A stretch of DNA of 64,000 nt. Source: Archangium sp. GTDB lineage: Bacteria > Myxococcota > Myxococcia > Myxococcales > Myxococcaceae. The notes below the pieces were generated by a model. The model searched no databases. It worked only from the letters and a program-made list of their open reading frames with translations, and had not been told where the DNA came from. The stretch covers positions 1 through 64,000 of the forward strand of contig JAUXRX010000005.1 of assembly GCA_030681645.1 (NCBI GenBank), read 5' to 3'. The position numbers and the translations under genes are program-made. The stretch's first letter is position 1. The number at the start of each line of letters is the position of its first letter. This document shows positions 8,538 through 16,966 of the stretch, piece by piece.

Positions 8538-9841
8538 TGTCCGTCGCCAAGCCGAGCTTCCTCCGCAGTGCGCTCCTCACCTACGGAACGCAGTTGCTGC
8601 TTCTCCCCCTGAGCCTCGGAGCTGCGGCGCTCCAGGCGCGATTGATAGGCCCGGCCGGTCGTGGGCAGGTATCCCTGCTGGTAACTGCCGTCGCCCTCAC
8701 TTCTCTCTTCCTGGGCCTCGGACTGGCTGGGTCGATCACATTCCACGTCGCGAGCGGAAAGGTGGTCCCGCGCGGGCTGGTGACTGTCCTGACGAAGTAC
8801 CTCGCGGGTGTGGTCTTGGTCCTCGCTCTCGGCATCGCCCTGGTGCACCGCCTCGGCGGCGGGACCGCTCTCATCGGATCTCTCGAGCCAACGCGTGCGT
8901 ATCCAGTCCTCCTCGCCTTGGTCTCACTCGGGCTCGTCAACGGCTGGCTGGCAGCCACCCTCTCGGCGCGGGGTGCGTTCGCAAGCCTCAACTCGGTCTC
9001 GCTCGCCGTGGGACTGGTGCCGATCTGCATCTACGCGGCCGTAATGACCAGCGGACCGGCGCACGCACCCGTCGAGTTTGTCTTCCTCGCACTGGTGTCA
9101 GCTGAAGTCGCGCGCTTGGTGCTGCTCTTCGCTGCAGTGCGCGTTGCGGAGCGAGGGTTTCAACCCGGACCGACCAATGAGCCCCTGCGTTCACTCATCG
9201 CCTACTCGGGACTCGCCTTCGCGTGCGACATCGTTCAGTTCCTCACCTATCGCGCCGACGTGTGGATCATCCGGGGGTTCCGAGGCGATACGGAACTGGG
9301 GCAATACAGTCTGGCCGTGAGCCTGGCGGAACTGACGCTCCTGGCCGCCGGGGCTTTCTCGACGGTGCTGTTCCCACGGGTTCCGACGCTCGCGCGAAGT
9401 GAGGCCATCAGGACGACGACGCGCGTGGGGGCGCTCACGCTGGTCACGACCGCGGCCATCGCAGCGGTCGGCTTTGCGTTGGCGATTCCACTCGTCCCAC
9501 GTCTGTTCACGGAGGCATTTCGGCCCTCAGTGGCCTTGCTCGGCATCCTGCTGATCGGAGTCGTCCCGATGAGCCTGGCCAAGATCCTCGGCAACTACTT
9601 CGGCGGAACCGGCCAACTGAAGGTCAACCTCGCTGCGGCCATCGTGGGAATGGTCGTCTGCCTGACAGGCGATCTCTTGACCATCCCCAGGTTCGGAGCG
9701 ACGGCGGCAGCCGTCTGCACCGTGGTCGCCTACAGCGTCTTCACCGCGATCCTGCTGATCGCGTTCGTAGCCCGCTCTGGCCAGAGCCTGCGTTCTCTGG
9801 CCGCGGGACTGCGTGTCACCACAGGTGGGCTGCAACCATGA
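8537..9841 (+). CDS. Wzx-like oligosaccharide flippase
   Basis: A 434-aa polytopic inner-membrane protein with about 12 hydrophobic segments along its whole length, in the polysaccharide-transport (PST/MOP) superfamily. It starts with KPSFLRSALLTYGTQLLLL and has the family-like RLIGPAGRGQ segment after the first membrane helix. It would move the lipid-linked repeat unit across the inner membrane. The ATG 8537 overlaps the previous stop by one base (TGATG), and its own stop overlaps the next start (ATGA), so it is tightly coupled to its neighbours. It is the only flippase candidate seen in the locus. Confidence 0.8.
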   Translation: MSVAKPSFLRSALLTYGTQLLLLPLSLGAAALQARLIGPAGRGQVSLLVTAVALTSLFLGLGLAGSITFHVASGKVVPRGLVTVLTKYLAGVVLVLALGIALVHRLGGGTALIGSLEPTRAYPVLLALVSLGLVNGWLAATLSARGAFASLNSVSLAVGLVPICIYAAVMTSGPAHAPVEFVFLALVSAEVARLVLLFAAVRVAERGFQPGPTNEPLRSLIAYSGLAFACDIVQFLTYRADVWIIRGFRGDTELGQYSLAVSLAELTLLAAGAFSTVLFPRVPTLARSEAIRTTTRVGALTLVTTAAIAAVGFALAIPLVPRLFTEAFRPSVALLGILLIGVVPMSLAKILGNYFGGTGQLKVNLAAAIVGMVVCLTGDLLTIPRFGATAAAVCTVVAYSVFTAILLIAFVARSGQSLRSLAAGLRVTTGGLQP

Positions 9842-10599
9842 GCGATCGCCTCACTACTCGCGAAAGCTGGGACACGTACTGGTCAGGCGTGGCGCTTCCG
9901 ATGCAGATCGAGCGTGGGAAGAATCGGGCTGATGACGCCATCCTCGACATCATCGAGCGCTTCGTTCCGCTTCGCGGGGCGTCGGTTGTAGAGATTGGTG
10001 GAGCGCCAGGCCAATACCTCGCGTATCTGCACCGCCACCATCGCGTCGAGGCGCACGTCCTCGACTACTCGGAAGTGGGCTGCGCGAAGACCACCGAGAA
10101 CTTTCGACTGCTTCACTACCCCCTGCAGGTCCACCATGCCGATCTCTTTTCGGACGAGTTCGTAGGACAGTTCGATGTGGTCTTTTCGCTGGGCCTCATC
10201 GAGCACTTCGCAGACCTGCCAGGGGTCATGACTCGTCACGTTCGACTGTTGCGGCCCGGCGGGACTCTGGTCGTGGGTTGCCCCAATTTCCTCGGGGTCA
10301 ACGGCTGGTTTCTTCGCCGGCTCGCGCCCGCCCTGATGACGGAGCACAACCTGGAGACGATGGACGATCGGAACTGGGACGGCTTCGAGCACTCGCTCGG
10401 GCTGACCCGGCTCTTTCGCGGCTACGTCGGCGGTTTCGAGCCCGCGCTCTTCATGAGGCGCGAGCGAGACACCCCGGCGACCCTCCTTTTGAGCGGCGTC
10501 GCCAGGGCACTGATTCGCGCGACCCGTTCGCGCAAGCTGAGCGCGCTGAACTCTCGCGAGATCAGCCAGTACCTCATCGGCGTCTACCGGGTGGCCTGA
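9838..10599 (+). CDS. class I SAM-dependent methyltransferase
   Basis: A 253-aa methyltransferase with motif I VVEIGGAPGQYLAYL near residues 45-60, an acidic motif II (VLDYSEVG), and FDVVFSLGLIEHF with the motif III/post-III region (LLRPGGTLVVGCP). It closes the plus-strand operon started by asnB. It may methylate a sugar hydroxyl of the polysaccharide; the acceptor is not evident. Its last 16 bases overlap the end of the convergent gene on the other strand, so no separate terminator fits between them. Confidence 0.8.
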   Translation: MSDRLTTRESWDTYWSGVALPMQIERGKNRADDAILDIIERFVPLRGASVVEIGGAPGQYLAYLHRHHRVEAHVLDYSEVGCAKTTENFRLLHYPLQVHHADLFSDEFVGQFDVVFSLGLIEHFADLPGVMTRHVRLLRPGGTLVVGCPNFLGVNGWFLRRLAPALMTEHNLETMDDRNWDGFEHSLGLTRLFRGYVGGFEPALFMRRERDTPATLLLSGVARALIRATRSRKLSALNSREISQYLIGVYRVA

Positions 10600-11651
10600 G
10601 GCCCGAACGAGAATCCCAGCGAGCGAAAGACCTCGTCCCACCGAGCCAGCAGTCGAGACTCCGAGTACTCGCGTTCTGCAAAGGCACGCCCACCCTGCGC
10701 TGCCGAGCGGCGAAGTCCTTCGTCCTGAATCACGGCGCCCAACTTGCTCAGCCAGTCTCCCGCCGTCGTGCAGCACAGGTTTCCTCCAGCGCCCGCCATC
10801 GCTCGAACGTACGCGGGGCTTGCGGAGGCGACGACCGGCATGCCGACCCGCCAGAAGAGCAGCAGCTTGTTCTCAGGCTTTCCACGCGTGAATGGATCCG
10901 AAAGATCCAAAGGAATGATGGCGGCGTCGCAGGCCGTCACGATCTCGGCGAAGTCAATGTCGCGCCACTCGTGGAACACGGCAGAGGGGAACACCGAACG
11001 AACCACGCGCGTCGTGTCGCGTACGCCAAAGCGGCCCAACCAGCGAGGGGCGCTGGGGTTCGTCACGACGTGCAGCTCGATCGGCTGTCGTCGCGTCACC
11101 TCAGCGAGCACCGGCGCGAGTGTGAAGAGCGAGTTGAGCGTGTACGGAAGACCTTCCCACACGAGCCTGAACGGCCGGTGAGCGACGTAGGCCGACTTGG
11201 TGGTCCGCGTCGCCGCGCTGTGGATATCGAGGACGATGTGGACGTTCTTGCAGAAGGGGCGAATGTCGCCGCGCTGCTCCTCGGTGGCGCACACCACCGC
11301 GTCGGAACGGCGGCACATCGCCTCCAGCGCGGCCCAATGGTTCACCCGCAGGTGCCGGTGCTGTCGACTGACGAACTTCGCAGTGCCACGCAGCAGCCCC
11401 CGCACCTGCGTCTTCGGGATCGACAGGTACGAGTCAATCAGATCGAACACCAGCTTCCCTCGCGGCACTCTCGCCCATGCAGTGATGTCCGCGGCTTCGC
11501 TCAGCACGACCAGATCGTATTCCCGCTCAGGCACGGCGAGCTCGAAGTGGAGCCCGCGCGCTCTCGCGTAGTGCACGAAGCGACGCCGATCGCCCGGCTG
11601 CGTGAGCGAGGGGGAATTCGGCACGTATCCGATGCGCAGCGGCGGCGGCAT
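10584..11651 (-). CDS. glycosyltransferase, GT-B type
   Basis: A 355-aa protein read here from ATG 11651, giving MPPPLRIGYVPNSPSL, a sensible GT-B start. The longer open frame upstream is antisense to the next gene and was not used. The C-terminal half has PENKLLLFWRVGMPVVAS, a GT4-like donor-site region, and REYSESRLLARW, the usual terminal helix. No strong Shine-Dalgarno is seen. It stands alone on the minus strand between two plus-strand operons and overlaps the methyltransferase end by 16 bases. Sequence divergence from classic GT4 enzymes is considerable, so the subfamily is uncertain. Confidence 0.7.
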   Translation of the reverse strand: MPPPLRIGYVPNSPSLTQPGDRRRFVHYARARGLHFELAVPEREYDLVVLSEAADITAWARVPRGKLVFDLIDSYLSIPKTQVRGLLRGTAKFVSRQHRHLRVNHWAALEAMCRRSDAVVCATEEQRGDIRPFCKNVHIVLDIHSAATRTTKSAYVAHRPFRLVWEGLPYTLNSLFTLAPVLAEVTRRQPIELHVVTNPSAPRWLGRFGVRDTTRVVRSVFPSAVFHEWRDIDFAEIVTACDAAIIPLDLSDPFTRGKPENKLLLFWRVGMPVVASASPAYVRAMAGAGGNLCCTTAGDWLSKLGAVIQDEGLRRSAAQGGRAFAEREYSESRLLARWDEVFRSLGFSFGPQATR

Positions 11652-11729
11652 GAAGGCGATGCACTTTATGTGCTTCGCTGACGTGCCGGCGTTCGAAAGT
11701 GCCGGCTTTCGTGGTACTCGACTGCCTGC

Positions 11730-12641
11730 ATGGGAGTCGTGCTGATTACCGGCGTCGAGGGCTTCGTCGGCGCCCACCTCGCCTCGCTCGCCTCGATCCG
11801 CGGCCACCAGGTGGTAGGCGTCGATCGCGTCGGCGCTCTTCCAGTCGACCTGCTCGACCGCGCCGCGCTGGAAGCGCTCGTCGCGAAGCAACAACCCACC
11901 CACGTGCTGCACCTGGGGGGCCTGCTTCGCTCGCCCTCCTACCAGGCGCTCTATGAAGTCAACGTCGTCGGCACCGCCAACCTGCTGGAGGCCGTCGTCG
12001 CAGCGAAGCTGCGACCCCGCATCGTCGTCGCAAGCTCGAGCGCGGTCTACGGGACCTCGGCGACGGAGCTCGCCCTCGCCGAAGACCGACAGCCTGCTCC
12101 ACTGACCCATTATGCCACCAGCAAGCTGGCGCAGGAGGCCGTCGCCCTCCACTTTTCGGTGGCGCACGGGCTCCCCATCGTCGTCACGCGAGCCTTCAAC
12201 GTCATCGGTCCGGGCCAGCCTGGTTCTCTGGCCGCTGGCGCCTTTGCCGAACAGGTGGCTCGAGCGGAGCGCTCAGACAAGCCGCGCCTGGAGACAGGCG
12301 ACCTCACCCCCATGAGGGACTTCGTCGACGTGCGCGACGTCGCCGAGGCGCTGCTGGCGGCGGCCGACGCCGGTCGTCCGGGGGAGACCTACAACGTCTG
12401 CAGCGGTCAACCGCGGCCGGTCTCCGCGTGCGTCGAAGCACTCCTGGCCCGCGCGAGGGTGAAGATCGAGGTGGTCAAGACGGCCGCCCGCAGCCGCACG
12501 CAGGACGTCCAGGCCCAAATCGGCGCGAGCGGCAAACTGACGGCCCACACTGGTTGGAGGCCGCGCATCACTTTCGAGCAATCCATGAATGATCTGCTCG
12601 ACTGGTGGAGACAGAAGGTCTCGCAGGAAGGGTCCTCATGA
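11730..12641 (+). CDS. NAD(P)-dependent sugar epimerase/reductase (Rmd-like SDR)
   Basis: A 303-aa extended SDR. The nucleotide-binding glycine motif is TGVEGFVGAHLAS, the catalytic Ser sits in VASSSAVYG, and the Tyr/Lys pair is YATSK. The RDFVDVRDV stretch is strongly reminiscent of GDP-4-keto-6-deoxymannose reductases (Rmd). With the dehydratase-like SDR and the nucleotidyltransferase that follow, it likely completes a 6-deoxysugar nucleotide. ATG 11730 is the first start, 78 bases from the divergent glycosyltransferase; the stop overlaps the next start (ATGA). Confidence 0.75.
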   Translation: MGVVLITGVEGFVGAHLASLASIRGHQVVGVDRVGALPVDLLDRAALEALVAKQQPTHVLHLGGLLRSPSYQALYEVNVVGTANLLEAVVAAKLRPRIVVASSSAVYGTSATELALAEDRQPAPLTHYATSKLAQEAVALHFSVAHGLPIVVTRAFNVIGPGQPGSLAAGAFAEQVARAERSDKPRLETGDLTPMRDFVDVRDVAEALLAAADAGRPGETYNVCSGQPRPVSACVEALLARARVKIEVVKTAARSRTQDVQAQIGASGKLTAHTGWRPRITFEQSMNDLLDWWRQKVSQEGSS

Positions 12642-13627
12642 ACTGGAACGGAAAGCCGGTGCTGGTCACCGGCGCGGGCGGCTTCATTGGCAGTCACCTC
12701 GTCGAGCGACTGGTGTCAGAGGGCGCGAGAGTGCGGGCGTTTCTTCGCTACAATTCACGCTCGGACAACGGCAACCTGGCTCACGTCCCGAAGGCAGTGG
12801 TCAGTGCGGTCGAGATCGTCCGCGGCGATCTGCGCGATCCCGAAGCGGTGCGCCTGGCAGCCAAAGGGGTCGACACCATCTTCCACCTCGGCGCGCTCAT
12901 CGCCATCCCCTATTCCTACGTCAACCCGCGCGAGGTGGCCGACGTCAACATGATGGGGACCTTCAACGTGCTGTCGGCAGCGCGCAGCGAGGACGTTCGC
13001 CGGCTGGTGCACACCTCAACCAGCGAGGTCTTCGGCACCGCCCGCTACGTGCCCATCGACGAAGCACACCCGCTCCAGGGTCAGTCGCCCTACTCGGCCA
13101 GCAAGATCGGTGCGGACAAGTTGGCTGAGAGCTTCTTCCGCTCGTTCACGACCCCGGTCGTCACGGTACGACCGTTCAACACCTTCGGCCCGCGGCAGTC
13201 AGCGCGCGCCATCATCCCCACCATCATCTCGCAGGCCCTCACGCGCGACGAAGTGAAGCTTGGCAGCCTTGACCCTTCACGCGATTTGCTCTTCGTCACG
13301 GACACTGTCGATGGCTTCGTCAAGGCAGCGTCGACCGACGCGGCGCTCGGGCACGAGGTGAACCTCGGCACCGGGGTCGGAGTCACCATCGGGGAGTTGG
13401 CGCAGCGCATCTTCGCCATCGTCGGCAAGAGCCCACGCATCGTCACTGACGCCCAGCGCGTCCGCCCGGAGAAGAGCGAGGTGATGCGCTTGCTCGCAGC
13501 GAACGGGAAGGCGAAGGAGCTGCTGGGCTGGAGTCCGCGCGTCACGCTGGATGAGGGGCTCAAGACAACCGCCGACTGGGTGAAGGCCAACCTTCAGATC
13601 TTCCGCCCGGACGAGTACACGGTCTAG
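12638..13627 (+). CDS. NDP-sugar 4,6-dehydratase-like SDR (LegB-like)
   Basis: A 329-aa extended SDR starting MNWNGKPVLVTGAGGFIGSH, with the catalytic region HTSTSEVFG and YSASK, and RPFNTFGPRQS typical of the substrate-binding half. It resembles the LegB group of 4,6-dehydratases used to make 6-deoxy amino or GDP-sugars. The start at ATG 12638 is set by the 4-base overlap with the previous gene, whereas an in-frame GTG/ATG at 12605 lies inside it. It would act just before the Rmd-like reductase. The base carried by the sugar (GDP or UDP) cannot be told from sequence alone. Confidence 0.75.
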   Translation: MNWNGKPVLVTGAGGFIGSHLVERLVSEGARVRAFLRYNSRSDNGNLAHVPKAVVSAVEIVRGDLRDPEAVRLAAKGVDTIFHLGALIAIPYSYVNPREVADVNMMGTFNVLSAARSEDVRRLVHTSTSEVFGTARYVPIDEAHPLQGQSPYSASKIGADKLAESFFRSFTTPVVTVRPFNTFGPRQSARAIIPTIISQALTRDEVKLGSLDPSRDLLFVTDTVDGFVKAASTDAALGHEVNLGTGVGVTIGELAQRIFAIVGKSPRIVTDAQRVRPEKSEVMRLLAANGKAKELLGWSPRVTLDEGLKTTADWVKANLQIFRPDEYTV

Positions 13628-13629
13628 GC

Positions 13630-14340
13630 ATGCGCGCGATCGTTCTCGCAGGAGGCAAAGGCACTCGGCTGGCGCCCTACACCACGGTCCTGCCCAAGCC
13701 GCTGATGCCGATCGGCGACGTACCGATCCTCGAGGTGGTGCTGCGACAGCTTGCACACCACCGCTTCACCGACGTTTCCCTCGCGGTTGGTTACCTCGCC
13801 GAGCTGTTGATGGCCTACTGCGGGGACGGCTCGAAGTTCGGCGTCAGGCTCGACTACTCGCGCGAGGCGGCCCCGCTCGGCACTGCCGGCCCCATCGCGC
13901 TGGTGAGCGACCTGAAGGAAACGTTCATGGTGATGAACGGAGACCTGCTCACCACCATCGACTACTCGAAGATGCTCACGGCTCACCGCGAAGCGGGTGC
14001 GCTGGTCACCGTCGCGAGCTACGAGAAGACCGTGAAAATCGATCTCGGGGTGCTGGAACTTTCGGCGGCCAACGAGATCACTGACTACATCGAGAAGCCG
14101 ACCATGAAGTACGCGGTCAGCATGGGCATCTACCTGTTCGAACCACGCGTGCTCTCTTACATCGAGAAGGGCGTGCGTCTCGATCTTCCCGACCTGGTGA
14201 AGCGCCTCATGGCCGCGAAGGAAAAGGTGCTCGCCTACCGCCACGCTGGCTACTGGCTCGACATCGGTCGCCACGATGACTACCAGGAGGCGGTGCGCGA
14301 ATTCGAGGCTCACCGCTCGGAGTTCCTCCCGGCGTCATGA
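13630..14340 (+). CDS. sugar-1-phosphate nucleotidyltransferase
   Basis: A 236-aa NTP-transferase fold enzyme. The signature LAGGKGTRLAPYTTVLPKPL at the N-terminus holds the GxGTRL loop and the Lys that contact the nucleotide. MVMNGDLLTT supplies the metal-binding Asp, and GYWLDIGRHDDY ends the family domain. It would activate a sugar-1-phosphate to the NDP-sugar used by the two SDR enzymes immediately upstream, a three-gene module. It is shorter than GlmU or AlgA and lacks a C-terminal acyltransferase or isomerase domain. Confidence 0.85.
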   Translation: MRAIVLAGGKGTRLAPYTTVLPKPLMPIGDVPILEVVLRQLAHHRFTDVSLAVGYLAELLMAYCGDGSKFGVRLDYSREAAPLGTAGPIALVSDLKETFMVMNGDLLTTIDYSKMLTAHREAGALVTVASYEKTVKIDLGVLELSAANEITDYIEKPTMKYAVSMGIYLFEPRVLSYIEKGVRLDLPDLVKRLMAAKEKVLAYRHAGYWLDIGRHDDYQEAVREFEAHRSEFLPAS

Positions 14341-15566
14341 GCATCACGCTCGTCATCTCGCCCGAGTCTTACCCGTGGGACCTGGCCAAGGAACAGACCT
14401 TCCTCGCCCCTGAAATCGAGGTGCTCTCGAAGGAGCCCATTTCGCTGGTGATGGCGCCCCAGAGGATCGGCGGACAGCGCCTTGCAGTCCCCACCGGGGT
14501 TGAGGTCGACGAGAGCCTCGCGCGCGAAGTGGCCGGATTGCGCCGTGCGGAGCTCGTCATTCGGGCGGCGCGCACCAGCCTGGTGGCCGAGGAGTTTGTT
14601 CGCCGGGGAAGGGCCCTGAGCAGCCTCCGCGCGCTCAAGCGGCTGGTTGACTATGCCGGCCGTGCGCAGCACGCCGCCGATTGGGCCCGTCGCTTCGTTC
14701 GAGCGCGCAGGCTCGAGGGCAGTCGGGTGATCTTCGCGAGTTACTGGTGGGGACCGGTGACGACCGGCGTCGGACTGGCGGCCGCGACGTTGCCCGAGCT
14801 GCGCGTCGCCTCTCGGGCTCACGGCTTCGATCTCTACGAGGACCGGTCCGAGCCCGCATACCTCCCCTGCCGCCACCGAGCGCTGGCCGTTCTCCACGGC
14901 CTCTTCCCAGACTCAGAGACGGGCACCCGCTGGCTCAAACGCACGTACACGAAGCTTCCACGTGTCGAGACGGCTCGCCTGGGCGTCGCCAACCCCGGTG
15001 TACAAAACCGGCCCTCGGCTGACGGCACCCTCCGCGTCGTTACCTGCTCGCTTCAGGTGCCCGTGAAACGGCTCGAGTTGCTCGTGGATGCCGTCGCACA
15101 TGCGGGTGGAAGCGGCGCGCGCATCGAGTGGACACACCATGGAACTGGCCCCCTCCAGTCGTCCCTGGAAGCCCGGGCCAGACGCCTCTTCCCTTCCAAC
15201 GTGAGAGTCACCTTCGCCGGGTATTCGACCCAGAAGGAACTCTTCGAGTGGTACCGCACCCACCCCGCCGACGTGTTCGTCAACGTGAGCCAGTCCGAGG
15301 GGACTCCGGTCTCGATCATGGAGGCGATCGCCTGTGGCATTCCGGTGCTCGCCACTGCAGTGGGCGGTAATCCCGAGATCTGCACCGCCCGCAACGGGCT
15401 TCTTGTGGGCGAGAACCCAACCGCCGAAGAGGTCGGAGCAGCGCTGCTTCGCTTCGCCCCGGGGGCTTCGACGGGCTGGCGCGAAGGCAGCCTCGCCATC
15501 TGGCGCGAGAAATACGACGCCGCCTCCAACTATCGGGGCTGGCTCGAGACCCTGCGCTCTCTTTGA
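14337..15566 (+). CDS. GT4-type glycosyltransferase
   Basis: A 409-aa GT-B glycosyltransferase whose ATG overlaps the previous stop. The C-terminal donor domain is clear: VVTCSLQVPVKRLELLVDA, then SQSEGTPVSIMEAIACGIPV, where the Glu of the EG...E motif contacts the nucleotide sugar, and GGNPEI. The N-terminal half includes SYWWGPVTTGVGLA and SRAHGFDLYEDR, a pattern seen in polysaccharide glycosyltransferases of the amylovoran/colanic type. It likely uses the NDP-sugar made by the three upstream genes. It ends one base before the convergent hisF gene. Confidence 0.85.
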   Translation: MSITLVISPESYPWDLAKEQTFLAPEIEVLSKEPISLVMAPQRIGGQRLAVPTGVEVDESLAREVAGLRRAELVIRAARTSLVAEEFVRRGRALSSLRALKRLVDYAGRAQHAADWARRFVRARRLEGSRVIFASYWWGPVTTGVGLAAATLPELRVASRAHGFDLYEDRSEPAYLPCRHRALAVLHGLFPDSETGTRWLKRTYTKLPRVETARLGVANPGVQNRPSADGTLRVVTCSLQVPVKRLELLVDAVAHAGGSGARIEWTHHGTGPLQSSLEARARRLFPSNVRVTFAGYSTQKELFEWYRTHPADVFVNVSQSEGTPVSIMEAIACGIPVLATAVGGNPEICTARNGLLVGENPTAEEVGAALLRFAPGASTGWREGSLAIWREKYDAASNYRGWLETLRSL

Positions 15567-15567
15567 G

Positions 15568-16341
15568 TCAGCCCGCCGGCACCATCTGGAGTTCGGCGAG
15601 CTCGCGCGGGTTCAAATAGTTGATCAACACGCCGCGCGACGGCCCCTGGTAGACGAAGCGCGCACCGACAGCGAGCCCCGAAAGGCGGCACGCGCCGAGC
15701 GCCGCCTTCATGTGCTCGAGGCTGCCCGCCCCCCCAGCGGCGACGAGGGGAACCTGCAGCGCCCCGTCGAACGAGCGGATCAACTCGAGGTCGAAGCCGC
15801 TCATCGTCCCGTCGCGATCTACCGACTGCAGGAGGATCTCGCCAACGCCAGCCCCCACCAGCCTCTGTGCCCACTCGACTGGGTCGGCAGCAGGCGTCTT
15901 GACGCCTGCGTGTGCATGCACGGCGAGGCCGCCGAAGAGACGCTTCTTCACGTCGACGACGCCCACCACGCATTGCGCGCCGAAGTGGTTCTTGAGTTCC
16001 GTCACCAGGCTCAGCCCCTCAAGCGCAGCGGTGTTGAGTGCGATCTTCTCGACCCCCAATGAAAGGAGAGTGCGCGCGTCCTCGAAGGTGCGTACGCCAC
16101 CGCCGTAGGCCACCGGCATGAAGGCCTCCGAGACGATCTCCTCAATCAGCTTGAAGTTGGGCCGGCGGCGCTCGCGGCTCGCCGTGATGTCGAAGAGGAA
16201 GAGTTCGTCGACTTCCTTCTCGTTGAAGATCTTCACCGCATTGATCGGATCGCCGACGTACTTCGGATCGCTGAACCGGGTCGTCTTCACCAAGCCGCCG
16301 TTGCGCAGCAACAACGATGGGATGACACGCCTACGGAGCAT
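15568..16341 (-). CDS. hisF: HisF-like subunit for sugar amidination (WbuZ type)
   Basis: A 257-aa TIM-barrel protein clearly homologous to imidazole glycerol-phosphate synthase cyclase. The phosphate and barrel signatures (LFDITAS, GGGVRTFEDA, DRDGTMSGFD, AAGGAGSLEH) are kept. The first catalytic Asp of true HisF (Asp11 of the T. maritima enzyme, in CLDV) is replaced: this protein reads IPSLLL there. The second catalytic Asp is kept (VVDVKK). This pattern fits the WbuZ branch, which serves as an ammonia conduit for a WbpG-type enzyme and does not make histidine. It overlaps hisH by 11 bases and is the last gene of the wbpB-wbpD-wbpE-hisH-hisF operon. Confidence 0.9.
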   Translation of the reverse strand: MLRRRVIPSLLLRNGGLVKTTRFSDPKYVGDPINAVKIFNEKEVDELFLFDITASRERRRPNFKLIEEIVSEAFMPVAYGGGVRTFEDARTLLSLGVEKIALNTAALEGLSLVTELKNHFGAQCVVGVVDVKKRLFGGLAVHAHAGVKTPAADPVEWAQRLVGAGVGEILLQSVDRDGTMSGFDLELIRSFDGALQVPLVAAGGAGSLEHMKAALGACRLSGLAVGARFVYQGPSRGVLINYLNPRELAELQMVPAG

Positions 16342-16966
16342 GACCGGCCAATTTGAGCCAATTGCGGAGAAGCGCCATGCCGAAGCGGTGACTCTTCTCG
16401 GGGTGGAACTGTGCCCCCATGATGTTCCCGCGCGTCACCGCCGCGACGAAGCGGCGCCCGTAGGTCGCCGTTGCGGCGACATCTTCCGGGTCATCGGGCA
16501 CGACGTGGTACGAGTGCACGAAGTAGAAGCGCGTCTCCCCCCTCGTCGCCCCCTCGAGCAACTTCGAGTCAGTCCACTCGACCTCGTTCCACCCCATGTG
16601 CGGCACGGGGAGCTGAGGGCCCCCGGGAAAGGTGAAGCGCTTCACGTCAGCCGCGATCCACCCGAGACCGGGCTCCGCCCCCTCTTCGCTCCTTCGGGCG
16701 AAGAGTTGAACGCCGAGGCAGATGCCCAGGATGGGTACCTTCTTCTCCAACACCTGGGTCGAGAGCACGGCCTCCAACCCGCGTGAGCGGAGGTTCTTCA
16801 TCCCGGTGTCGAAGTGACCAACGCCCGGGAGGATGAGGGCGGTGGCTTGGACGAGTTCCTCGGGCTGCGCTGTGATCACGCTCGAGGCGCCGAGCTTGCG
16901 GAGCATGTTCTTGACCGAGCCGAGATTTCCCAGCCCGTAGTCGACGATGGCGATCGACCCGCTCAC
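16331..16966 (-). CDS. hisH: HisH-like glutamine amidotransferase subunit
   Basis: A 211-aa class I glutaminase. The nucleophile Cys is in GICLGVQLF near residue 82 and the His/Glu pair is in AQFHPEKSH near residue 190. IVDYGLGNLGSVKNML is the family N-terminus. It would release ammonia from glutamine and pass it through the HisF barrel to WbpG (5183-6319) for acetamidino formation. Its overlap with wbpE at one end and with hisF at the other supports co-translation. A role in histidine synthesis is unlikely, given its defective HisF partner and the sugar-gene context. Confidence 0.9.
   Translation of the reverse strand: MSGSIAIVDYGLGNLGSVKNMLRKLGASSVITAQPEELVQATALILPGVGHFDTGMKNLRSRGLEAVLSTQVLEKKVPILGICLGVQLFARRSEEGAEPGLGWIAADVKRFTFPGGPQLPVPHMGWNEVEWTDSKLLEGATRGETRFYFVHSYHVVPDDPEDVAATATYGRRFVAAVTRGNIMGAQFHPEKSHRFGMALLRNWLKLAGHAP

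Noticed and set aside
10584..12167. Extending the minus-strand glycosyltransferase to base 12167
   Set aside because: The added 170 codons are antisense to the Rmd-like gene and resemble nothing; the protein begins sensibly at 11651.
15568..16966. hisH/hisF as part of histidine biosynthesis
   Set aside because: HisF lacks the first catalytic Asp, no other his genes are present, and the operon is made of wbpB, wbpD and wbpE.
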